The notes beneath the pieces were generated by a model. The model was not told the origin of the DNA, did not search any database, and was given only the letters and a program-made list of their open reading frames with translations. This document shows, piece by piece, positions 1-6,125 of a DNA stretch of 6,885 nucleotides (its first letter is position 1; the number at the start of each line of letters is the position of its first letter). Position numbers and translations under genes: made by a program. The DNA comes from Flavobacteriales bacterium (lineage in GTDB: Bacteria; Bacteroidota; Bacteroidia; Flavobacteriales; UA16): NCBI GenBank assembly GCA_018700255.1, contig JABISU010000061.1:1-6885 (forward strand), written 5' to 3'.

Positions 1-745
1 GAATTCAAATACATCTCGCCACCTAGCCGAGTTTTGGATGATAGAGCCGGAGATAGCATTTGCCGATCTTAAAGATGATATGAAGCTTGCGGAGGATTGC
101 CTCAAGTCTGTTTTAGGATATGTATTGAAGCATGGAAAAGACGATTTGGATTTCTTAGAAAACCGAGAAGTTCAATCTGAAAAGCAACTCCCTCAAAAGG
201 ACAGACATGAGCTCCCATTAACAGAACGACTCAAGAATGTGGTTGAGTCGAAATTTGCTCACATGACGTACACTGAAGTGATTAATGCTCTTAGGAATTC
301 TAAGCCGTTTAAGAAGAAGAAATTTAAATACCCATGCGAGTGGGGTGATGATCTGCATTCAGAGCACGAGCGTTGGTTAGTGGAGAAGCACATTGGAGGG
401 CCAGTGATTGTAACTGATTATCCCGCTGAAATTAAAGCATTTTATATGCGCCAAAACGACGATGGTAAAACCGTTGCTGCTATGGACGTTCTCCTCCCTG
501 GGATTGGAGAAATTATTGGGGGATCTCAACGTGAGGAGAGATTGGACATTCTGAAGAAAAAATGCGCAGACTTCAATATTCCAGAGGATCATGTTTGGTG
601 GTATTTAGAGACGAGAAAGTTTGGGTCGGCTGAACATTGTGGGTTTGGCATGGGCTTTGAAAGGCTTGTTATGTTCGCGACGGGGATGTCAAACATCCGA
701 GACGTCATACCATTTCCTAGAACGCCACTTTCGGCAGAATTTTAA
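1..745 (+). CDS. asnS: Asparaginyl-tRNA synthetase, C-terminal part (5' truncated by window edge)
   Basis: Class II aminoacyl-tRNA synthetase that charges tRNA-Asn with asparagine in the cytosol. The frame is open from base 2 and does not begin at the ATG at 38: the codons before it read NSNTSRHLAEFW, which runs straight into MIEPE and matches the conserved AsnRS motif 2 region. About 247 residues are visible, roughly the C-terminal half of a protein usually near 470-480 residues; the anticodon-binding domain and motif 1 lie outside. Visible marks are the active-site stretch TDYPAEIKAFYMR (fragment residues about 138-150), PGIGEIIGGSQREER (about 166-180), and class II motif 3, GFGMGFERL (about 214-222), with its ATP-binding arginine. 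TDYPxEIKAFYMR and the GGSQREER block favour AsnRS over AspRS. The gene ends with TAA 14 bases before rpoN, which suggests co-transcription. No frameshift or internal stop is seen. Confidence 0.96.
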   Translation, partial: NSNTSRHLAEFWMIEPEIAFADLKDDMKLAEDCLKSVLGYVLKHGKDDLDFLENREVQSEKQLPQKDRHELPLTERLKNVVESKFAHMTYTEVINALRNSKPFKKKKFKYPCEWGDDLHSEHERWLVEKHIGGPVIVTDYPAEIKAFYMRQNDDGKTVAAMDVLLPGIGEIIGGSQREERLDILKKKCADFNIPEDHVWWYLETRKFGSAEHCGFGMGFERLVMFATGMSNIRDVIPFPRTPLSAEF

Positions 746-759
746 CCTTTTTAAAGCAC

Positions 760-2226
760 ATGTTCAAGCAATCACTACAACAAAAGCAACTTCAAAGGCT
801 ATCGCCTCAGCAAATTCAGCTGATGAAGCTTTTGCAAGTGCCTACGGTGGAGCTTGAAGCAAGGATTAAGCAAGAGCTTGAGGCAAATCCAGCTTTGGAA
901 GAAGGAGCAGAAGAGGAGGAAAGAGATGAGTTAGAGCAGGATGATCAAGATCAAAACGATTCTTTGGACGAGTTTGATTTTGACGAATATTTAGATGACG
1001 AAACGCCTGATTATAAGACGTCCGTCCGCAATCACGGTCAAGATGTGGAGGATAAAGATATTCCCCTTGGAGCTGGATCGACTTTTAGGGAGCTGTTGCT
1101 TGGTCAATTAAGTTTACATCAGCTGAATGAAAATCAGAAAATGCTAGGGGAGCATTTAATAGGTCAATTAGATGATGCAGGATATTTGCGGCGAGAGTTG
1201 GAGAGCATCGTAAATGACTTGGCTTTTACCCAAAACATTACGGTTAAAAGGGAAGAGTTAGAGGATGTCCTTTTAACAATCCAAACACTAGATCCTGCAG
1301 GCGTTGGAGCTAAAAGTTTAAGAGAGTGCTTACTCCTTCAGATAAGGCGTAAGCTAGAAATACTTAAGGATAAAGCTAATTTCTCCCGTCTTCAGAATCT
1401 AGTTTATGCTGAGGAGATATTAGAAGATCATTTCGAATCGTTTTCAAAAAAACATTACCCATCGATTACTTCTAAACTCAACATTTCAGATGACGACCTT
1501 AAAGAGGCTCTGTCTGAAATTAAAAAACTGAACCCCAAGCCTGGTGATTCAGGAGGAGAATCTGCGAGAACAGTAGCTCATGTTGTTTCAGATTTTATTC
1601 TTACTGTTAATAACGATGAGTTACAAGTTGTATTAAATCAGAGAAATGCCCCAGATTTAAGAATTAGCCCTTCATATAAAGATATGATGCATACTTACGC
1701 AAGTGGTGCAAAAACTTCTAAATCTCAAAAAGAAGCTCTAACCTTTGTGAAACAAAAAATTGATGCTGCTAAGTGGTTTGTAGATGCAATTAAGCAGCGT
1801 CAACTCACACTAATGAAAACGATTAACACTATCGTAAATCACCAAGAGGAGTATTTTTTAAGCGGAGATGAAACAGATCTTAAACCTATGATTTTGAAGG
1901 ATATTGCTGAAAAGATAGAGATGGATATTAGCACAGTTTCAAGGGTCGCTAATAGTAAATATGTCCAAACTCCATATGGCACATTTCTGCTAAAGACTTT
2001 TTTTTCTGAGAGTTTAACAACTGACAGTGGAGAAGACGTTAGCTCTCGTGAAGTGAAGAGCATTCTTAAGGACGCCATAGAAGAAGAGGACAAGTCAAAA
2101 CCCTTAACGGATGAAAAGTTGGGAATTATATTAAATTCGAAAGGTTATCATATTGCTCGAAGGACAGTTGCGAAATATCGAGAGCAAATGGGGTTGTCGG
2201 TAGCTAGATTAAGAAAAGAATTATAG
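760..2226 (+). CDS. rpoN: RNA polymerase sigma-54 factor RpoN
   Basis: Alternative sigma factor that directs core RNA polymerase to -24/-12 promoters and needs an AAA+ enhancer-binding protein for open-complex formation. All family regions are present in 488 residues, a normal length. Region I is glutamine- and leucine-rich (1-50, including LSPQQIQLMKLLQ and ELEANPALEE). Region II is short and strongly acidic (about 47-85). The core-binding domain spans about 105-260, with the recognisable LDPAGVGAKSLRECL at 178-192. A helix-turn-helix lies at about 377-400 (ILKDIAEKIEMDISTVSRVA). The RpoN box ARRTVAKYRE, which reads the -24 element, is at 466-475, close to the C terminus. The ATG start is supported by the conserved N terminus directly after it; no Shine-Dalgarno is visible. 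It lies 14 bases after asnS and 4 before the membrane protein, so it is probably in one operon. No enhancer-binding protein gene lies in the window, so its targets cannot be inferred here. Confidence 0.97.
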   Translation: MFKQSLQQKQLQRLSPQQIQLMKLLQVPTVELEARIKQELEANPALEEGAEEEERDELEQDDQDQNDSLDEFDFDEYLDDETPDYKTSVRNHGQDVEDKDIPLGAGSTFRELLLGQLSLHQLNENQKMLGEHLIGQLDDAGYLRRELESIVNDLAFTQNITVKREELEDVLLTIQTLDPAGVGAKSLRECLLLQIRRKLEILKDKANFSRLQNLVYAEEILEDHFESFSKKHYPSITSKLNISDDDLKEALSEIKKLNPKPGDSGGESARTVAHVVSDFILTVNNDELQVVLNQRNAPDLRISPSYKDMMHTYASGAKTSKSQKEALTFVKQKIDAAKWFVDAIKQRQLTLMKTINTIVNHQEEYFLSGDETDLKPMILKDIAEKIEMDISTVSRVANSKYVQTPYGTFLLKTFFSESLTTDSGEDVSSREVKSILKDAIEEEDKSKPLTDEKLGIILNSKGYHIARRTVAKYREQMGLSVARLRKEL

Positions 2227-2230
2227 GAAA

Positions 2231-2845
2231 ATGCAGGTTTTTGCTAAATTTATTTCCGCTATTTTTCATCCTTTTTTAATGCCTCTGTTTACAATATTTT
2301 TATTGAAGCATTTTGATGTTTATTTATCAAACCGCACAGATGTCTTTATATACCTAGCATTAATAATAGTGATTACCACTCTCGCGACGGGTTTTTCGAT
2401 TTTGCTTATGCGTAGAAGGGGGATGATTTCTGATTTAGATATCAGAAACAGGTCTGAAAGATTCACTCCATTTTTAGTTGTTCTTGGGTATTATGTGATG
2501 GCATATGTCCTCACCTTAGAACTCACGGGTATTGCGATTCCAGTTTTATATAGATCTCTTATGTTGGGGTTGGTTGTTTCGATACTTACGGGTTTAATTA
2601 TTACAAAACGTTTCAAACTGAGTATGCATTTGTTAGCTATTGGGGGCGTACTGGCGGCTGTAATTTATGTTGGGGCTATAAATGCAACATCAGATTTAAG
2701 CTGGATCGCTTCGATAGTCATAGTATCTGGACTACTTGCTTGGAGTCGTTTAGAATTACAAGCCCACACACTAAAAGAAGTATACGTTGGTTTTTCCGTT
2801 GGATTTGTATGTATGTTTAGTGTACTAATACTACAGATAGGATAA
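2231..2845 (+). CDS. Polytopic membrane protein, degenerate PAP2-phosphatase-like
   Basis: Small inner-membrane protein of 204 residues with about six or seven hydrophobic segments (roughly 5-26, 37-60, 80-97, 105-124, 132-150, 156-171, 184-202). Function is not established. The pattern resembles type 2 phosphatidic acid phosphatases (PAP2), whose signature is KX6RP, then PSGH, then SRX5HX3D. Here the loop after segment 2 has RNRSERFTP (72-80) where motif 1 would be, without a clean RP. SMH at 131-133 sits at the start of segment 5 like a reduced PSGH. S172-R173, H179 and E183 fit SRX5HX3D with the final Asp replaced by Glu. From memory, similar proteins are widespread in Bacteroidota and are often annotated as PA-phosphatase related. 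It may act on a lipid phosphate or pyrophosphate, or may have lost catalysis. The ATG start follows the rpoN stop by 4 bases. AGGA overlapping the rpoN stop is too close to be a normal ribosome site. Membrane topology is confident; an enzymatic role is a guess. Confidence 0.8.
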   Translation: MQVFAKFISAIFHPFLMPLFTIFLLKHFDVYLSNRTDVFIYLALIIVITTLATGFSILLMRRRGMISDLDIRNRSERFTPFLVVLGYYVMAYVLTLELTGIAIPVLYRSLMLGLVVSILTGLIITKRFKLSMHLLAIGGVLAAVIYVGAINATSDLSWIASIVIVSGLLAWSRLELQAHTLKEVYVGFSVGFVCMFSVLILQIG

Positions 2846-2863
2846 CTATACACTTAATTTTGA

Positions 2864-3913
2864 ATGATGAGTTTAACTATTTTAGTCACAGGCGGAGCGG
2901 GGTACATAGGAACACACACAGCTGTAGCATTAGCTGAAGCTGGTTTTAGAGTTGTTCTGTTAGATAATTTCAGCAATTCAGAATTTTCTATGGTGCAAGC
3001 TTTAAGGTCAATGGTTGATCAAGAAGTGCCTTTTTACGAAGCAGACTGTAGGAATAAGAGTGACCTTATCAGAGTCTTTAATACAGAAAAGGAAAAGGGC
3101 CATCCGATTTCAGGAGTCATTCACTTTGCGGCATTAAAAGCTGTTGGAGAAAGTGTTGAAAAGCCAGAGTTGTATAAGTCGAATAACATTGGGGGAACGG
3201 AATGCTTGTTAGAGATAATGAAGGAATTCGGTGTTCATAGTTTAGTGTTTTCATCTAGCTGTACAGTTTATGGAGAGCCAGAAAACATTCCTGTTGATGA
3301 ACTATCTCCTTTCTTACCTTCTGAATCGCCTTATGGATATACGAAGCAAGCTTGCGAGAAATTAATTGTGAATCACGCTGAAGAAAACGGTGAGTTTAGC
3401 TCAGCTTTGTTGAGATACTTTAATCCTATTGGAGCTCACCCATCAGCAGTTATTGGTGAATCTCCAAGAGGAATTCCGAATAATCTTATTCCCTTTTTAT
3501 GTCAAGCCGTAGCGAAGTTGAGAGGTCCTCTAACGGTATTTGGGACAGATTACCCAACGAAAGACGGGTCTTGTATTAGAGACTATTTGCATGTTATGGA
3601 CCTTGCCGAAGCACATGTTAAGGCAATTTGCTATTTATTCGAGACTGGCAAAGGCAAAGGCTGTAGGGCTTATAATTTAGGAACGGGGACTGGCGTTTCA
3701 GTTCTTGAGGTAATTGATGCTTTTGAGAGGGTAACCGGAGAGAAAGTCCCTTATACGCTTGGAGATAGGAGGGAAGGAGACGTTGTAGCTATTTGGGCTA
3801 ATGCGAAAAGAGCTAAGGAGGAGTTGAAGTGGGAAACCAAGCGTTCCCTTGAGCAAGGGCTGAATGATTCTTGGAACTGGCAACAAAAACTTAGTGAGAA
3901 TTCGGGCTTATGA
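2864..3913 (+). CDS. galE: UDP-glucose 4-epimerase GalE
   Basis: Cytosolic NAD-dependent short-chain dehydrogenase/reductase of the extended class, interconverting UDP-glucose and UDP-galactose (Leloir pathway; sugar donor for LPS, capsule or glycans). The 349-residue length is normal. The Rossmann NAD motif TGGAGYIG is at residues 9-16, followed by the acidic ribose-binding LLDNFSNS. The catalytic set is present: S132 in FSSSCTVYG, Y157 and K161 in SPYGYTK, matching Ser124, Tyr149 and Lys153 of the E. coli enzyme by motif. N187 in RYFNPIGAHP contacts the UDP-sugar, and GSCIRDYLHVMDLAEAH (235-251) and RREGD (302-306) are family hallmarks. At the position of E. coli Tyr299 there is Ile310 (AIWA), so relaxed specificity for N-acetylated sugars is possible. 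Two adjacent ATG codons (2864, 2867) could start it; neither has a Shine-Dalgarno. It lies 18 bases after the membrane protein, and its last 6 bases overlap the convergent lpxA. Confidence 0.95.
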   Translation: MMSLTILVTGGAGYIGTHTAVALAEAGFRVVLLDNFSNSEFSMVQALRSMVDQEVPFYEADCRNKSDLIRVFNTEKEKGHPISGVIHFAALKAVGESVEKPELYKSNNIGGTECLLEIMKEFGVHSLVFSSSCTVYGEPENIPVDELSPFLPSESPYGYTKQACEKLIVNHAEENGEFSSALLRYFNPIGAHPSAVIGESPRGIPNNLIPFLCQAVAKLRGPLTVFGTDYPTKDGSCIRDYLHVMDLAEAHVKAICYLFETGKGKGCRAYNLGTGTGVSVLEVIDAFERVTGEKVPYTLGDRREGDVVAIWANAKRAKEELKWETKRSLEQGLNDSWNWQQKLSENSGL

Positions 3914-4696
3914 GAAAGGACCCCTTATAATCCCTTTGTCGGATTTTCTAATAAATCCAAGAACAAAATCCTTAACATCACAGGTAGGAAATTCTGCTTC
4001 TGCGACATTTAAGGCAACACTCATATTTGCGTTTTGCACATATAAGGTTCTATAAATATCATCAATTCTTTGGATTTTATCCTGAGTGAACCCCCTTCTC
4101 CTTAGGCCTATGGAGTTAACACCTATAAAGGATAGTGGCTCTCTTGCTGCTTTAATGTATGGAGGTATATTCTTTCGAATTAAGGATCCTCCAGCTACAA
4201 ACGCATGTTCTCCAACATGCACGAATTGTTGAACCCCAACCATTCCTTCAATAATAACCCAGTCGTCAATTGTAACGTGTCCAGCTACATTTACAGCGTT
4301 AGCTAGGACAACATGGTTTCCAACGAGTACATCGTGAGCGAGATGTACATATGCCATGATTAGGCAATCATCACCTATAATTGTTTTATACCTATCTACA
4401 GTTGCTTTGTGTATTGTTACACATTCACGGATAACCGTTCGATCTCCAATTTCGACAGTTGTCTCTTCGTTGTCGAATTTTAAATCCTGAGGGTCAGCTC
4501 CAATAACAGCTCCTGGATATATTTTGCAATCTTTACCTATAGTGGTACTTGATAAAATTGTTGAATTTGGTCCAACCCAAGTTCCACTCCCAATTTTCAC
4601 TCCCTCTCCCACATAGGCAAAAGGCTCAATCACAACTCCATCTTCTATACAAGCGTTTGGGTGAACAAAGGCCTGAGGGCTTATTATTGATGACAT
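3908..4696 (-). CDS. lpxA: Acyl-ACP--UDP-N-acetylglucosamine O-acyltransferase LpxA
   Basis: First enzyme of lipid A synthesis: transfers an (R)-3-hydroxyacyl chain from ACP to the 3-OH of UDP-GlcNAc in the cytosol, as a homotrimer. At 262 residues it has full family length. The N-terminal two thirds consist of hexapeptide repeats forming a left-handed beta helix (for example the stretches at 7-68 and 105-165). The catalytic histidine is H121 in HLAHDVLVGN (118-127), equivalent to E. coli His125. The C-terminal part begins with NIPPYIKAAREPLSFIGVN (176-194) and GLRRRGF (197-203), followed by the usual helical domain. Counting gap-free from the catalytic histidine, Gly169 falls where E. coli has Gly173, the chain-length ruler; a small residue there allows long acyl chains (inference). 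It starts at an ATG 10 bases downstream of lpxC-fabZ, without a Shine-Dalgarno, as the third gene of the cluster. Its stop abuts that of galE on the other strand. Confidence 0.96.
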   Translation of the reverse strand: MSSIISPQAFVHPNACIEDGVVIEPFAYVGEGVKIGSGTWVGPNSTILSSTTIGKDCKIYPGAVIGADPQDLKFDNEETTVEIGDRTVIRECVTIHKATVDRYKTIIGDDCLIMAYVHLAHDVLVGNHVVLANAVNVAGHVTIDDWVIIEGMVGVQQFVHVGEHAFVAGGSLIRKNIPPYIKAAREPLSFIGVNSIGLRRRGFTQDKIQRIDDIYRTLYVQNANMSVALNVAEAEFPTCDVKDFVLGFIRKSDKGIIRGPFS

Positions 4697-4706
4697 TGTT
4701 AAGAAA

Positions 4707-6125
4707 CTAATCGTTGGTTGGATTTCTATCTTTAATTACCTGAGCTAATAAAATAGCCTGAGATACAAGTTTACCTCGAACATATCCTTTTCCTTCCATA
4801 TGAACTAAACCACGTCTGATTGGTGAAATTAATTTTAAATGAAAGACTATAGTGTCACCAGGTAAAACCTTTTGTTTAAACCTTACATCATCTAATTTCA
4901 TAAAGTAAGTAGACCAGTATTCTGGTTCATCTACACTTGAGAGTGCGAATACACCACCTACTTGAGCCATGGCTTCTATTTGAAGTACTCCTGGCATAAC
5001 TGGGTTTTCTGGAAAATGACCTTGAAAAAAAGGTTCGTTCATGGTCACGTTCTTCAACCCTATAATGCTATCCTCAGTCATTTCAAGTATGCTGTCAACT
5101 AAAAGAAATGGATAGCGATGGGGGAGAAGTTTAGAAATTTTATTTATATCTAAAATTGCCACTCTATCTGTTCGCAAGTCAGGGATATCTTCAAATGCCT
5201 TAATCTTTACATCAATAACCTTTGCAAATTCTACGTTAGCTGCATGTCCTGATCTAGCGGTAAGGACATGTCCATGTATATACCTTCCTATCAAAGCAAG
5301 GTCTCCTAAAATATCAAGAAGTTTGTGACGTGCAGGTTCATTTGTGAATCTCAATTCACTTGTGCTCACCACTCCCGTCTCTTCCTCTACAATTCCTAAC
5401 TCGTCTCTTCCTAAAGATTTAGCAATATCTTGAAGTTCTTCTCTTGAATATGGTTTTTCAGCTAAAACTACTGCGTTGTCAACGTCGCCTCCTTTTATTA
5501 ATCCTCTTTCAGCAAGGTCTTTAACCTCCTTCATGAATACAAAGGTTCTACTCGAAGCTATTTCTTTTGAAAATTCGCTAAGGCTTTCAAGTCTTGCATG
5601 TTGAGTGCCTAAAACAGGGCTGTTGTAGTCAACCATTACAGTCATCCTAAGCTCATCTTCCTCTATAGGGACGATAAGCATTTCGATACCTTGTTCTTTA
5701 TCTATAAAGCTTATGTTTTTCCTGACTTTAAAAAACAGCCTATCTTCTTCAAGTTCTTGAGTGCCGGCCTTTTCAATACCCTGAGTAAACATCTCTGAAC
5801 TACCATCAAGAATTGGAACTTCTACCCCATCTAGTTGGATCAAAGCATTGTCAACACCTGAAGCATACAGTGCTGCAAGAATATGCTCAGTTGTGTGAAC
5901 CTCGACACCATTTTCCCCAAGTGATGTGCTTCTTAAAGTTGAGCAAACATTATTAGTGCAAGCGTCAATGATGGGCTGGCCCTCAATATCTGTTCTTTGA
6001 AATTTATAACCATGATTCCCTTCAGCAGGGACGATAGTCATGGTACAAATCTCACCAGTATGCAAACCCACTCCACTAAAGGAAATCGTACTCTTAAGAG
6101 TGTGTTGCTTATTTGATTGAATCAT
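4707..6125 (-). CDS. lpxC/fabZ: Bifunctional LpxC deacetylase / FabZ 3-hydroxyacyl-ACP dehydratase
   Basis: A 472-residue fusion. Residues 1 to about 315 (5181-6125) are LpxC, the zinc-dependent deacetylase of UDP-3-O-acyl-GlcNAc and the committed step of lipid A synthesis. Family marks are SGVGLHTG (17-24), E80-H81 in [10 protein letters not shown]267 and D271 in [11 protein letters not shown], and H294 in SGHAAN; these correspond to E. coli Glu78, the zinc ligands His79, His238 and Asp242, and His265. Compared with E. coli as I recall it, about 26 extra residues lie at roughly 222-248. Residues about 322-472 (4710-5162) are FabZ, a hotdog-fold dehydratase of fatty acid synthesis, with [12 protein letters not shown] (333-344), catalytic H370 in [11 protein letters not shown] and E384 in QIEAMAQ. 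No stop or frameshift separates the halves. The fusion is known from Bacteroidota. The ATG is fixed by the conserved N terminus and lies inside the end of lpxD (17-base overlap), which suggests translational coupling. Confidence 0.96.
   Translation of the reverse strand: MIQSNKQHTLKSTISFSGVGLHTGEICTMTIVPAEGNHGYKFQRTDIEGQPIIDACTNNVCSTLRSTSLGENGVEVHTTEHILAALYASGVDNALIQLDGVEVPILDGSSEMFTQGIEKAGTQELEEDRLFFKVRKNISFIDKEQGIEMLIVPIEEDELRMTVMVDYNSPVLGTQHARLESLSEFSKEIASSRTFVFMKEVKDLAERGLIKGGDVDNAVVLAEKPYSREELQDIAKSLGRDELGIVEEETGVVSTSELRFTNEPARHKLLDILGDLALIGRYIHGHVLTARSGHAANVEFAKVIDVKIKAFEDIPDLRTDRVAILDINKISKLLPHRYPFLLVDSILEMTEDSIIGLKNVTMNEPFFQGHFPENPVMPGVLQIEAMAQVGGVFALSSVDEPEYWSTYFMKLDDVRFKQKVLPGDTIVFHLKLISPIRRGLVHMEGKGYVRGKLVSQAILLAQVIKDRNPTND

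Noticed and set aside
1..6. EcoRI site GAATTC exactly at the left edge, suggesting a cloning junction or vector
   Set aside because: The bases continue naturally as the conserved AsnRS codons for NSNTSRH, and further GAATTC sites occur within the window (for example 295-300), so no foreign sequence is evident. A partial-digest clone end remains possible.
377..592. Open frame on the minus strand inside asnS
   Set aside because: It lies antisense to conserved AsnRS sequence, has no recognisable domain, and has no sign of its own expression.
646..661. TGGCATG-N4-TTGAA, resembling a sigma-54 -24/-12 promoter about 100 bases upstream of rpoN
   Set aside because: The -12 GC dinucleotide is replaced by GA, and the bases encode the conserved AsnRS motif 3 (FGMGFER), so the match is explained by coding constraint.
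621..857. Plus-strand open frame spanning the asnS-rpoN junction (78 codons)
   Set aside because: It is a frame-shifted reading of AsnRS motif 3 and the RpoN N terminus, both clearly coding in their own frames; the low-complexity tail reflects the glutamine-rich rpoN start.
1839..2093. Minus-strand open frame inside rpoN
   Set aside because: It is antisense to the sigma-54 DNA-binding region; its serine/leucine-rich composition is typical of an antisense shadow.
2855..2862. TAATTTTG, an exact match to the bacteroidete -7 element TAnnTTTG before galE
   Set aside because: It ends one base before the first galE ATG, so transcription would begin inside the gene, and no clear -33 TTG element is placed for it. 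In AT-rich DNA this match is easily chance.
3648..3662. Short tandem GGCAAA repeat in galE
   Set aside because: Only two to three units, encoding GKGKG in a surface loop; no evidence of a variable repeat.
3914..3940. AAGG/CCTT inverted repeat just after galE as a possible terminator
   Set aside because: The stem is only four base pairs with no U-run, and it lies inside the conserved C terminus of lpxA.
3864..4055. Plus-strand open frame crossing the galE-lpxA junction
   Set aside because: It overlaps both conserved genes out of frame and has no recognisable motif.
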